64,000 nucleotides of DNA, taken from Begonia masoniana (lineage: Eukaryota > Streptophyta > Magnoliopsida > Cucurbitales > Begoniaceae). Below the pieces are notes generated by a model. That model saw only the letters and a program-made list of their open reading frames with translations, was not told where the DNA came from and ran no database searches. The stretch spans positions 45,862,544-45,926,543 of the forward strand of contig CM039505.1 in assembly GCA_022432975.1 (NCBI GenBank), read 5' to 3'. The translations under genes were made by a program, and so were the position numbers. Positions 31,302-43,039 of the stretch are shown here, piece after piece (position 1 is the first letter of the stretch; the number at the start of each line of letters is the position of its first letter).

Positions 31302-32548
31302 TGTACCGACCCAGACCCGGCCAGGGCCGCTACTGAGTTGCCGTGACGTAGATTTAACATAAGACCTCGACATTTATTATTAGAAGTTCTCCCTTACCTT
31401 TTCCCAATACATTTTTTTTTTCTTTTATCACCTTCTAACTAATGGAAAATCATTAAATTAAAGCTGGCAGCAATCGGCCAGTGAGGGAAAACAAATTCAC
31501 CCAAACAGAAAAGTATCGTAGGCGAGTTATTAACATTCAATTCCCCTCGAGTTTCTACTAGTTGCGAACCGGCCGACGTTAACATACTCAGAATCTGAAG
31601 ACAAAAACGTCCTCAGAATCTGCCGGCGATAACATGCTCAGAATCGGGCTACGTTACCGTCCCCAGACTCCGACAATATTATCGTCTCCGGAATACCCAG
31701 ACCTATTCGTCCACAGACCAGCGTCCACAGACTACTTAAGCGCACCGTCCACACCGACTACTTAACGTACTCGTCCACGCATACTACTTAACTTACTCGT
31801 CCACGCAAACTACTTAACTTATTTGCCCACGTAGACTACTTCGTCTACGTGACTTATCGTCCACACAGACTACTTAGCATACTCGTCCACGCAGACTACT
31901 TAGCTTACTCGTCCACGCAGACTACTTAATTTATTCGTCCACACAGACTACTTCGTCTACGTGACTTATCGTCCACGCAGACTACTTAACTTATTCATCT
32001 ACCCAGACTACTTTGTCTACGTGACTTATCATCCACGCAGACTACTTAACTTATTCGTCCACACAGACTACTTCGTCTACGTGACTTATCGTCCACATAC
32101 ACTACTTAGCTTACTTGTCCACGCAGACTACTTAGCTTACTCGTCCACGTGACCCTCTTAAACCCCACGTGACAGTGGACGATAACCTCTACCGAACAGG
32201 TCTAACTCACAGAGATAGACTGCATGGATCGTTCTAAAAACCAAACTAATCCTTACAATAAGAAAACCTAAAATCGTCCAATACTATCTCACATATCTCA
32301 CAGAACCATCACCAAATGTAAACATGAAATTTTCCTAAACGATCACCAAACGAATACTTTTATAAAATCATTCAAAATGACATAACTCCAAGTCTAAATC
32401 TACTATACAATTTCAAAATATCAGACTTTTCTGTAATTCCTAAAATTTCATCGCATCCAAAGAAAATCAATCCTTTTCATACCTTACTACCACAAAACAC
32501 TCGGAGCACGCCCATGGTCAATCCAGTCCAGCCAAAACACGCTTCGTT
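31302..32548 (-). repeat. Element I 5' LTR, primer-site-proximal part
   Basis: Plus-strand start TGTACCGACCC. Contains a large array of CGTCCACGCAGACTACTT units. It is cut at 32548 by element II and resumes at 41784. The combined LTR is about 2,503 bp. Confidence 0.85.
31720..32155. repeat. CGTCCACGCAGACTACTT tandem array
   Basis: About 15 units of 24-32 bp. From about 31860 they form a 60-bp higher-order pattern in which a unit ending CTTAACTTATT alternates with one ending CTTCGTCTACGTGACTTAT. Further degenerate units extend left to about 31690. Confidence 0.9.
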
Positions 32549-32824
32549 TGTAACGCCCCTAGTTATCTGAACCCGGTTTGTTACTCATAAGCCGTACGTA
32601 ACTAAGGAACCTTGGACTAAATTTAAGACTCTCTCAAAAATCTAAATTTAACATTCTTTTTTTTTTTTGAAAAAGAAACTTCAAAACATTTAAATACTTG
32701 CAGCGGAAATCATTTGAACAACAATGAAGTTAAACAAACTACGAAATGTTGTTTGAATTGTTAAGAAACAATCGGCAAATAGAAAATTAAGTTTAGACAA
32801 AGAAATACTAGAGCAGTCGCAGAG

Positions 32825-33350
32825 GTCAAACACATCTGCCGATTGATAAAGTCAACGGAAGAAGCAGAAACAGAAGATAGAAGGCTTCTGCCGATGACGT
32901 AAGCCAAAAGACATCTCTCGATAGTCTGTACCTACTGGTGACGTCAGCCGGACAATCAATTATCCAACATCATCCGATCGCAAACGAAAAAATAGACTCT
33001 ACATCTTCCGATTACTATACAACAAAAAATAATCCTCCTACATCTACCGATGACGTCAGCACGCATCTGCCGATGAGTTTACCGAGACATCATCCGATGG
33101 ACTTTGACCTACACCTTCCAATAAAACAAACCTCATGTACCGGTGACTTTACTGAGACATCATCCGATGGCTGTTCTTGAGGCATCTTCCGATAGAATTA
33201 ACCTACATCATCCGATGACTTTTCTTAAGGCATCTTCCGATAGAATTAACCTACATCATCCGATGACTTTTCTTAAGGCATCTTCCGATAGAATTAACCT
33301 ACATCATCCGATGACTTTTCCTAAGGCATCTTCCGATAGAATTAAGAGCG
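32825..33350. repeat. CATCTNCCGATG motif array (element II left LTR)
   Basis: Motif variants (CTTCTGCCGATGACG, CATCTACCGATGACGTCAG, CATCATCCGATGAC, CATCTTCCGATAG). Three near-identical units of about 53 bp lie at about 33184-33345. TGACGTCAGC occurs near 32937 and 33048. The plus-strand frames here are repeat artefacts. Confidence 0.88.
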
Positions 33351-33859
33351 ACATTTCAACTACTTCCCGCTATACATACACGACACCAATTCAGAAAGGA
33401 ATTTACTTATTTCATCAAGACCATTCAGAAACAACTCACATTGTATTGTTCAAACCCAGTAAAAACCAATATTTAAAACTCACAGATCCCTAGTATCAGT
33501 AAGACTCAAAACATAGTCGAAATATTAAAATCTCTACTGTCATGAAAACTCATCATACTCAAATTAAAACATTATCAACTAAACCCGCACCATAGCAGAC
33601 AACAGTTAACCCGCCTCATCAGTTTGCCAGGCCGAGGCATGAATGTACTCCTCCAACCACTTCTAATCATCTGAGCATTCAGGAAATTCACCTGCAGTAT
33701 CCTCAACACCTACATCACAAAACTCATCTATTAGCCTAATGCTAAGTAGGCAAAGCAATAATGAAAAAGGAATAAAATGCTGAAACATGAATTCCTAAAC
33801 ATGCAATTTCTACTTTCTCCTCTCAGTTGTTCATGCGTCGTTTCTGTTCAGATCCCCCT

Positions 33860-34165
33860 GTGAAGTTGGGAGTTGGATCAACTCTCCCAAAGCATAAATA
33901 TCCACTGTCTCATTAAGGGTTGGATTAGTTCCCTTAACGGTAAAGCTGATTCATCACCTGTGAAGTTGGGAGTTGGATCAACTCTTCCAAAGTATAAATA
34001 TCCACTGTCTCATTAAGGGTTGGATTAGTTCCCTTAACAGTATAGCTGATTCATTGTTCAGATCCTCCTGTGAAATTGGGAGTTGGATAAACTCTCCCAA
34101 AGTATAAATATTCACTGTCTCATTAAGGGTTGGATTAGTTCCCTTAATAGTAAAGCTGATTCGTT
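33860..34165. repeat. Hairpin VNTR, three units (element II left LTR)
   Basis: Units of about 90-110 bp, each with two inverted repeats: TTGGGAG...CTCTCCCAA around GTTGGATCAAC, and TTAAGGG...CCCTTAA around TTGGATTAGTT. The right LTR has only two units and the LTR at 52972 has two diverged ones (about 54040-54220). Confidence 0.9.
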
Positions 34166-34879
34166 TAGCTGTTTCATTATGTTCAATCCTTACCATACCA
34201 ATATGCATTCAAATTCATTTTCGTGTACCTTTAAAATATGATGCATATCATGCTGAAAATAAATGTTCACAATCACGCACAAACCCTATTGTCTTGTGAT
34301 GTAGGCCCGAAGGCGCAAGCAATACTTTGCCTACCTGGCTCTCCTGGGAATGCTCGGTTTCAAACTACTTCAGAAGTCTGCTCACCTAAGTCATAGAAAG
34401 GATATCAATTAGCTTTCTACTAAGCCTCATTCTAATCAATTCAGGAATCTTGGGAAACTAGTTTGGAAGCTTAGTTCATTGTGCATTTCCGATTCAACAC
34501 TAAACCCGAACTCAACTCAACTCACAGTATTCCTCAAAACTTCACACATTGTACTCCCTCAGCTATATAATTGTTGAAATCACAGATAGACTAAGAGAGC
34601 TTACCTAGGTTGAAGGAGAATCGAGTGAGAAAGAAATCGCCCGAAGGTTTTCTGTTGAAGAGCTGAAGGCCGAGAGAGAAATGAGGGAATTAGTGGCGGC
34701 TACCGTGCACTAAACCCCAAATCACTAACCTTAAATACTTTATCCATTTTTAAATTTTCAATTACTTTTCTGCCATTGCCTAGTCATTTACTAACCTAAT
34801 CAATAACTCCCCCAACCTTTCTATAAAAGTACATCATTAATAATAATTAAATTTTGATTCAATGGAACCGGGTGCTACA

Positions 34880-34897
34880 ATCTACCCTCCTTAAAAG
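34880..34897 (-). other. Element II polypurine tract
   Basis: Minus strand TTTTAAGGAGGGTAGAT directly precedes the LTR start TGTAGCACCC. Confidence 0.85.
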
Positions 34898-34914
34898 AAT
34901 TTTGTCCTCAAAAT

Positions 34915-36222
34915 TCAGTACCTGAATAGTTCTGGATATTGGTCCATCATGTCCTGCTGGCGCTCCCATGTTGTCTCCTCAATGTTCTGGTTATGCCATA
35001 AGACTTTTACCAGTGGAACCTCTTTGTTGCGTAATACTTTTACTGCATGATCTAAGATTTTTACTGGTTTCTCCTTATAAGTAAGAGTAGGAAGGACTTC
35101 ATTGTTCTGTTGTTCCACAATCTGTGATGAATCTCTAACACATTTCTTTAGCATAGAAACATGGAACACACTGTGTATCCCCTCCATAGAATTCGGTAGC
35201 TGCAACTGATAGGCTACTCTCTCAACTCTCTTCAGAATAGTTAACGGTCCAATAAATCTGGGGTTCAACTTGCCCCTCTTTCCGAATCTCGCAACTCCTT
35301 TGAAAGGTGACACCTTAAGGAAAACTTCATTACCAACATCAAATTCTAATTCTCTTCGTCTTTTGTCTGCATAGCTTTTCTGCCGGCTTTGAGCTGTTAG
35401 GATTCTTTGTCAGATAAGAGCAATCTTCTCCACTGTCTGCTGCACAATATCAGGACCAATCAATTGTGCTTCTCCAACCTCATCCCAATATAATTAGATC
35501 TGCACTTTCGTCCATATAATGCCTCGTATGGTGCCATGCCTATCGTTGCCTGAAAACTGTTGTTATAAGAAAATTCTACCAAGGACAAGTATTTGCTCCA
35601 TGAACCTTGAAAGTCTAGTACACATGCACGGAGCATATCCTCCAATGTTTGGATGGTCCTTTCGGATTGTCCATCGGTTTGAGGGTGGAAAGCTGTGCTA
35701 AAACTAAGTTGTGTTCCCATAGCCTTGTGCAAGCTTTTCCAAAACTTAGATGTAAACCTGGAGTCTCGGTCTGAAATTATGGTGCTTGGGACTCCATGCA
35801 GTCTAACAACTTCGTGCACATACAACTCAGCCAGTTGATCCATCGAGTTTGTTACCTTTATTGGCAGAAAGTAAGCAGATTTGGTTAAACGATCAACTAT
35901 TACCCAAATTGCATCATGACCTGTTGCTGTTCTAGGTAATCCTATAACAAAATCCATAGTTATTTGTCTCCATTTCCATTCAGGAACTGGCAAAGGTTGC
36001 AATGTCCTAGCAGGCCTCTGATGTTTAGCTTTGACTTGCTGGCAGATCAGACATGACTCTACATACTCCGCCACACTTCTTTTCATACCAGGCCACCAAT
36101 AATGTTGCTTGAGATCCCTATACATTTTCGTGCTTCCAGGATGAACAGAAAGTCTAGAAGAATGTGCCTCAGATAGGATTTCCTTTCTAAGTTCGGTATC
36201 AGCCGGAACAAACCATCTATTT
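34915..36222 (-). pseudogene. Element II integrase and chromodomain
   Basis: In element order: the HHCC region with HPGSTKM and [14 protein letters not shown] (36170-36020), catalytic Asp in [11 protein letters not shown] (about 35950), second Asp in [13 protein letters not shown] (about 35770), Glu in [12 protein letters not shown] (about 35660), the GPY/F-like tail (FGKRGKLNPRFIGPL) and a chromodomain (PVKILDHAVKVLRNKEVPLV; VLWHNQNIEETTWE) ending near 34915. A frameshift near 35495 separates the core from the tail, and TGA at about 36222 (probably from CGA) separates integrase from the RNase H linker. The chromodomain marks it as a chromovirus. Confidence 0.88.
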
Positions 36223-37960
36223 CAAAACTTGAGAATTCCATCAGCTGAGCAGTTGAAATCCGACTTGTCAGTAGAATCTATGCACAACTTATACTTATTA
36301 CACTCAGTGTCATTCATTTGAACTCCCTTTATTTTCTCCAAAATAGTTGGCCTCAAAGATATGGCCAAAAGCATGGCTGACACACTAGACACAGCTTCCA
36401 GGTTAAATCTTTGGAATTCTGTCTCTAAAGCTATCGGTATGTCTAGAGTCAATGCAGAAACTAAAGGGGTCGCTCTACTTAAAGCATCAGCCACTACATT
36501 CGCCTTGCCAGGGTGGTACTTAATCTCAAAATCGTAATCTTTGACAAACTCTAACCACCTACGTTGCCTCATATTCAGTTCTTTTTGCGTGAAAATGTGT
36601 TTCAAACTTTTATGATTCAAATATATCTCACAGGTTTGTCCATACAAGTAGTGCCTCCAAATCTTTAATGCAAAGACCACAAGCAGCTAGTTCTAAGTCA
36701 TGTGTAGGATAGTTCTTCTCATGTGGTTTTAACTGTCTTGAGGCATAAGCTATTACTCTTCCCTCTTGCATCAAGACACAGCCAAGTCCAACCTTGGATG
36801 CGTCACAGTAAATACTAAACTTACCATCTTCTACAGGAAGTGTCAAAATTGGAGCATTGGTCAGTTTATGTTTCAAGGTCTGGAAACTGGATTCACATTC
36901 CTCAGTCCAAGCATACATGGTATTTTTCCTTGTTAACCGAGTGAGGGGTGTTGCAATCTTTGAAAATCCTTCAATAAATTTTCTGTAATACCCTGCAAGT
37001 CCAAGAAAACTCCTGATATCAGTAGCATTTCTCGGTTGGGGCCAATCCCTAACTGCTTGGACCTTAGCTGGATCGACAGATATCCCATCCCCAGAGATAA
37101 CATTCCCTAAAAAGTGAACTTGGTTCAACCAAAATTCACACTTAGAAAACTTGGCGTAAAATTGGTGCTGTTTTAATACTTCCAACACCAAGGTCAGGTG
37201 TTTGGCATGCTCATCCTTGGAACGGGAATAGATTAGGATATCATCAATAAATATTATGACAAACGTATCTAAATATTCATGAAATACCCTATTCATGAGA
37301 TCCATAAATGCTGCTGGTGCATTTGTTAACCCAAAGAACATAACCAAAAACTCATAATGTCCATACCTTGTGCGAAAGGCAGTCTTTGGGATATCTTCAG
37401 ATTTAACCTTCAACTGGTAATAACCGGACCTAAGGTAAATCTTAGAGAAAACTCTTGCACCATTAAGCTGATCGAACAAGTCATCAATCCTTGGCAACGG
37501 ATACTTGTTCTTAACAGTTAACTTATTTAGTTCTCTATAATCAATGCACATGCGCATTGATCCATTCTTCTTTTTGACAAAAAGGACAGGTGCACCTCAT
37601 GGTGAAAAACTTGGACGTATGAACCCTTTCTGCAATAAATCCTCCAACTGTTTCTTCAATTCCTTAAGTTCTGTTGGTGCCAGTCTATATGGATTCTTTG
37701 ACACAGGCTCGGCGCCGGGGTAAACATCTACAACAAATTCAATCTCTCTATCTGGCGGCAAACCAGGAAGGTCATCTAAGAATACCTCGGGAAAGTCTTG
37801 GACAATTAGGACACTCTGAGGATTTGCTTTTCCTACCAGCTGTGTGTCTAAAACTGCTAGCTAAGAAGCACAAATACTCTCCACACAGGGAAGGTCTTGT
37901 GTTAATAGAAGTCATCACAGACATTTCCTTACTTTTCTTTGAGGCTTGAAAGGTGTGTTT
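36223..37960 (-). pseudogene. Element II reverse transcriptase and RNase H
   Basis: RT motif A reads [14 protein letters not shown] (about 37430): the catalytic Asp is Tyr, so polymerase activity is expected to be lost. Motif [11 protein letters not shown] is intact (about 37230). Upstream, TGA near 37599 replaces the Trp of SPWGAPVLF. RNase H has [10 protein letters not shown], a 1-nt change near 36665 breaking the frame at LELAA, and LNHKSLKH in place of a catalytic Asp motif. [13 protein letters not shown] follows. The 37600-37960 stretch is the protease-RT linker ([17 protein letters not shown] type), in shifted frames. Confidence 0.87.
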
Positions 37961-38345
37961 CAAACTACCAGGGGTTGGAAGCTAACTATTCCAGTCCTAC
38001 AATCTATTGTGGCATGATGTTTAAACAACCAGTCCATTCCTAGGATTACATCAAATCCTAATATATCCATAATTATAAGATCAGCAGGTAGACTTACATT
38101 CCCTACTAACACTTCACTGCCAAGCATCACTTGGTTAGAGTGCATGCGTTCACCAGAAGGCAATGCAACATTAAACACATGCATGGAAGGGGTAAACTGT
38201 ACGTCTAACTTAACAGCAAAAGCAGATGCTATAAATGAATGTGTGGCACCAGAATCTATTAAAGTAAAAGCAGGCACAGAGTTGATCAATATAGTACCTG
38301 ACACCACAGCAGGCTGTTCCTCACCCGAACTCTGTCATGGAGAAT
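37960..38345 (-). pseudogene. Element II aspartic protease
   Basis: The active site FTLIDSGATHSFIASAF (about 38255) is intact, and [19 protein letters not shown] near the C-terminal end is the conserved partner motif. The frame is open for 115 codons from a Met in the linker, but frameshifts separate it from gag (about 38330) and RT (about 37965). It would cleave the Gag-Pol polyprotein. Confidence 0.85.
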
Positions 38346-39396
38346 ATTCTTGGTTTGATCATAGTAGGGCCACTCTTAGGAACCGGACAATCTCTGCTAA
38401 TGTGGCCGACCTTGTTACAATTGTAGCATCTGGTGATTCTAGGCTTCGAGCACTCCTTGAACGTGTGTCCAACCTCCTCACAGTTGAAACACTTTCCAAG
38501 GCCCAGTCTGCATTCCCCCGGATGGTTCTTCAAACACTTAGGACACTGGGGAAATTTCCTGACATTCTGTACCTTCCCCCTACTCCTTGGCTATTTTGGC
38601 CTTCACTAGGCCTCTTCGTTCCTCTTTGTTGGTGTGGCTGGTTAAACCTTTGTGGGACCTCCTTTGGTCTAGCACACTTTCCTTCAGCTTCTTCCACTTC
38701 CAGGGCAGTGGACACAACCTCACTGAAGGTCAAGCCCTTGATTCCACAGAATTTAACCCCTCGGTAAATTTCTGGCTTCAGTCCATGCATAAATTTGAAC
38801 ACCTTATCCTCGTCCTTGTGAGCAAAATGCCCAGCAAACCTAGACAGGGACTCGAACTGCCTACTATACTCGGCCACAGACCCGGTCTGCTTCAGGTTCA
38901 GAAACTCTAACTTCTTCGCGGTCTGGACTGTGCTGTTGAAATACTTCTCATAGAAAATGTCCTTGAATCGTGACCAGGGCATTGCTAAAACGTCGGTGGT
39001 GGTCTCCATTGTCTCCCACCAGAGTTGAGCTTCACCAGCCAGGTGAAATGTTGCTAACGTGACCTTATCTCCTTCTCCTATGCTGGCGCACCTAAACATA
39101 CTCTCTATCTTCCTAAGCCACCCTTCAGCCACAACAGGATCAGATGACTGACCATCAAACGTGGGTGGTCTTAGTCTCCAGAATCTATCCCCGGAATGCT
39201 CATTGCTAGAACCCGAGTTGGCACTTCCTTGTACCTCTCGGTTCAGCAGTACTCCTAGTTGATCGGATTGCTGGCGCATTAATTCTGCCTGCTGTCGCAC
39301 TAGATCTGTCAACTGTCCGATTACACTAGAATCTTCTGCGCTTCCCGGAGTTGGTGTCTCTCTCTGCACTCTTGGCCTTCCCGGTCGTCTGGACAT
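38321..39396 (-). pseudogene. gag: Element II gag with zinc knuckles
   Basis: Starts MSRRPGRPRVQRETP (ATG 39396). A 288-codon frame encodes the capsid region: RFWRLRPPTFDGQSSDP, VAEGWLRKIESMF, FHLAGEAQLWWE, FKDIFYEKYFNSTVQ, LKQTGSVAEYSRQFESL and FMHGLKPEIYRGV. A frameshift near 38545 moves the zinc-binding part into another frame (38533-38321), which holds CFNCEEVGHTFKEC and CYNCNKVGHISRDC, two canonical CCHC knuckles. The upstream HPGEC remnant suggests a third Cys cluster. Confidence 0.88.
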
Positions 39397-39536
39397 TTTT
39401 GCTATATTCCTGTACAGGGTTAACTATTTTCATAAATATCTAATAACTGAACTAACATAAACACTTACAGTTGTTGGAGTACTTCCATGCAACGATTGGC
39501 ACTAATGAGTAATCTTTTGAACGGTTTAACTGAATG

Positions 39537-39548
39537 TCTCTGATACCA
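39537..39548 (-). other. Primer-binding site of element II
   Basis: Minus strand TGGTATCAGAGA, one base off the canonical site, 3 bp inside the LTR at 39552. Confidence 0.9.
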
Positions 39549-39551
39549 TAC

Positions 39552-41783
39552 TGTAACACCCTGAGTTATCGGAACCCGGTTTGTTACTCATAAGCCGTAC
39601 GTAACTAAGAAACCTTGGACTAAATTTAAAACTCTCTCAAAAATCTAAATTTAACATTCTTTTTTTTTTTTTGAAAAAGAAACTTCAAAACATTTAAATA
39701 CTTGCAGCGGAAATCATTTGAACAACAATGAAGTTAAACAAACTACGAATTGTTGTTTGAATTGTTAAGAAACAATCCGCAAATACAAAATTAACTTTAG
39801 ACAGCGAAATACTAGAGAAGTCGCAGAGGTCAAACACATCTGCTGATTGATAAAGTCAACGGAAGAAGCAGAAACAGAAGATAGAAGGCTTCTGCCGATG
39901 ACGTCAGCCAAAAGACATCTCTCGATAGTCTGTACCTACTGGTGACGTCAGCCGGACAATCAATTATCCAACATCATCCGATCGCAAACGACAAAATACA
40001 CTCTACATCTTCCGATGACTATACGACAAAAAAAAATCCTCCTACATCTACCGATGACGTCAGCACGCATCTGCCGATGAGTTTATCGAGACATCATCCG
40101 ATGGACTTTGACCTACACCTTCCGATAAAACCAACCTCATGTACCGGTGACTTTACTGAGACATCATCCGATGGCTGTTCTTGAGGCATCTTCCGATAGA
40201 ATTAACCTACATCATCCGATGACTTTTCTTAAGGCATCTTCCGATAGAATTAACCTACATCATTCGATGACTTTTCTTAAGGCATCTTCCGATAGAATTT
40301 ACCTACATCATCCGATGACTTTTCCTAAGGCATCTTCCGATAGAATTAAGAGCGACATTTCAACTACTTCTCGCTATACATACACGACACCAATTCAGAA
40401 AGGAATTTACTTATTTCATCAAGACCATTCAGAAACAACTCACATTGTATTGTTCAAACCCAGTAAAAACCAATATTTAAAACTCACAGATCCCTAGTAT
40501 CAGTAAGACTCAAAACATGGTCGAAATATTAAAATCTCTACTGTCATGAAAACTCATCATACTCAAATTAAAACATTATCAACTAAACCCGCACCATAGC
40601 AGACAACAGTTAACCCGCCTCATCAGTTTGCCAGGCCGAGGCATGAATGTACTCCTCCAACCACTTCTAATCATCTGAGCATTCAGGAAATTCACCTGCA
40701 GTATCCTCAACACCTACATCACAAAACTCATCTATTAGCCTAATGCTAAGTAAGCAAAGCAATAATGAAAAAGGAATGAAATGCTGAAACATGAATTCCT
40801 AAACATGCAATTTCTACTTTCTCCTTTCAGTTGTTCATGCGTCGTTTCTGTTCAGATCCCCCTATGAAGTTGGGAGTTGGATCAACTCTCCCAAAGTATA
40901 AATATCCACTGTCTCATTAAGGGTTGGATTAGTTCCCTTAACAGTAAAGCTGATTCACTGTTCAGATCCCCTTGTGAAATTGGGAGTTGGATCAACTCTC
41001 CCAAAGTATAAATATCCACTGTCTCATTAAGGGTTGGATTAGTTCCCTTAACAGTAAAGCTGATTCGTTTAGCTGTTTCATTATGTTCAATGCTTACCAT
41101 ACCAATATGCATTCAAATTCATTTTCATGTACCTTTAAAATATGATGCATATCATGCTGAAAATAAATGTTCACAATCACGCACAAACCCTACTGTCTTG
41201 TGATGTAGGCCCGAAGGTGCAAGCAATACTTTACCTACCTTGCTCTCCTGGGAATGCTCGGTTTCAAACTACTTCAGAAGTCTGCTCACCTAAGTCATAG
41301 AAAGGATATCAATTAGCTTTCTACTAAGCCTCATTCTAATCTATTTAGGAATCTTGGGAAACTAGTTTGGAAGCTTAGTTCATTGTGCATTTCCGATTCA
41401 ACACTAAACCCGAACTCAACTCAACTCACAGTATTCCTCGAAACTTCACACATTGTACTCCCTCAGCTATCTAATTGTTGAGATCACAGATAGACTGAGA
41501 GAGCTTACCTAGGTTGAAGGAGAATCGAGTGAGAAAGAAACCGCCCGAAGGTTTTCTGTTGAAGAGCTGAAGGCCGAGAGAGAAATGAGGGAATTAGTCG
41601 CGGCTACCGTGCTCTAAACCCCAAATCACTAACCTTAAATATATTATCCATTTTTAAATTTTCAATTACTTTTCTGCCCTTGCCTAGTCATTTACTAACC
41701 TAATCAATAACTCCCCCAACCCTTCTATAAAAGTACATCATTAATAATAATTAAATTTTGATTCAATGGAACAGGGTGCTACA
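39552..41783 (-). repeat. Element II right LTR (5' LTR, 2,232 bp)
   Basis: Plus strand TGTAACACCCTGAG to ACAGGGTGCTACA. It has the same organisation as the left LTR: motif array about 39835-40355, hairpin VNTR about 40865-41065 with two units, and donor blocks near 41236 and 41510. It is about 99 bp shorter, mostly because of the missing VNTR unit. Confidence 0.92.
39835..40355. repeat. CATCTNCCGATG motif array (element II right LTR)
   Basis: Copy of the left-LTR array with a few substitutions (for example CATCATTCGATG near 40260). TGACGTCAG sites lie near 39898, 39943 and 40055. Confidence 0.88.
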
Positions 41784-43039
41784 CCGTCGCCACGAGCCCC
41801 AACCACCGACTATCTACACATGATCATCGGGAGGAGGTTCCTTACCTTCGTGCTCGTCACCTATATCATACGATAATCACATTAAGCCTAAAGCTCAGTA
41901 AGGAGGTGCACTATCCATGAGTAATAACAATGCATGGTTTATCAAAACATGTTCATTTCTTTAATTTACTTAACATATAAGAGTAAGTTTAGGCATGAGT
42001 AGCCCCAGTCACCACCCCGTCTATCCCGTATACCACACTTGCCCTGAGTTACCATTTGGGTGTAATTGTCTTGCCATGAGTTGCCATTTACGCGTGCCCT
42101 AGGCCCTACTCATCCTCAAACCTTACTCATCATCACATACTTTACATCGTTTACTTGAAATCATGCATGTAAAATATTCTGTGTGCTTTTCTTTTGAGAA
42201 GACACGATGCATGAAGATCTGATCATAACATACCATCAAAACAATTCATGAATATGTTTAAACACACTTAACTCGTAAAACAAACCTAACACACGGTTAC
42301 TAACCAACAACCTAAGCTACCCAACTCATTTCAGCCCCACAATCAGAAAACATCATCGAAACACATAAAACTTAACATCGATACAATGTAGGGCCTTAAG
42401 GGCCGGAAACCTAACACCCACTTACCTGGCCTCCTAGCTATGTCGAGCACCGTCCTTTTAGGGCTTGGGTTACCTAAGGCATGTTCATAACACGTCATTA
42501 GCATCTGTCCTAAATAATCAACCAAAGCATCATCAATGGGCAATAAAATCGCTATCCTATCGATTTCTCACAATCTGGAAGTTTTTCACGTAACCCTAAA
42601 CCAAAATCAGCTCTATTACCACTACTAGACATATGCAATGTATAGAACTTACCTAGAGTAGCTATTTGGGGAAGAAGACCGTGAAAAAAATTGCCAGAAT
42701 CGGAGGAGAACGATCGGAGGAATAGAAAACGTAGAGGGGAGGAATAACTCTTTGCCAGAGGAGGGGTTTCGCTTTGGGGAAGAGAGAAAGTGAAAGACTA
42801 AGGGGGAAATTTTCTAGTTTTTATTCTAAATTGTACTTAATAACTTACTTAAATGCCCTTAGTCAAATCATTTGCTTCGTTCATAATTTCGTCTATCGAT
42901 TTGATTTCTCCCAACATTTCTTATTTCTACAAATATTCTCATTTATTCCTAAGGTTCTAACAAAACTTCCCGTTCGCCAATCGGATTTAATTTACTATTA
43001 TAAAACTCAAAACCATGATCAAAATTTCTAGGCGTTACA
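41784..43039 (-). repeat. Element I 5' LTR, promoter-side part
   Basis: Resumes after element II and ends GGCGTTACA. On the minus strand: LTR start TGTAACGCCTAG, leader (about 42790-42660), donor-like AG|GTAAGT (about 42651), second donor CCAG|GTAAGT (about 42425) beside the conserved CCGGCCCTTAAGGCCC block (about 42390), and the acceptor-like block (about 41865). Confidence 0.83.

Larger units (their letters stand above)
32549..34879 (-). repeat. Element II left LTR (3' LTR, 2,331 bp)
   Basis: Plus strand TGTAACGCCCCTAG to ACCGGGTGCTACA. In element direction: a TATTTAA-type promoter, leader (about 34720-34612), donor AG|GTAAGC (34604), second donor-like CCAG|GTAGG (34334), three hairpin VNTR units, acceptor-like block (about 33711), and motif array (about 33350-32830). 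Confidence 0.92.
32549..41783 (-). mobile_element. Element II: Tekay-type chromovirus, complete but degenerate
   Basis: Both LTRs (32549-34879 and 39552-41783), polypurine tract, primer site and all gag-pol domains including a chromodomain are present, on the minus strand. It lies inside the 5' LTR of element I, whose sequence resumes at 41784. Flanking pentamers are TCGTT (32544-32548) and CCGTC (41784-41788), identical at three positions, so probably a decayed TSD. The LTRs are very similar by eye but differ by one VNTR unit. Coding damage includes frameshifts, nonsense codons and loss of the RT motif A Asp. Confidence 0.9.
25461..43039 (-). mobile_element. Element I: Tekay-type chromovirus, truncated, host of three insertions
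   Basis: Minus-strand element: 5' LTR 43039-41784 plus 32548-31302 (split by element II), primer site 31297-31286, gag, protease, RT, RNase H, integrase and a chromodomain ending near 25490. The 3' LTR and polypurine tract are missing: at 25461 its 3' internal end abuts the LARD LTR, so a deletion or recombination removed them. It also carries the foldback at 25675 and Cassandra at 26180. Multiple frameshifts and nonsense codons make it an old, dead copy. Confidence 0.88.

Noticed and set aside
31720..32155. CRISPR-like array of short repeats
   Set aside because: Units are contiguous tandem repeats without unique spacers, in a plant LTR. The CATCTGCCGATG arrays have irregular, homologous spacers.
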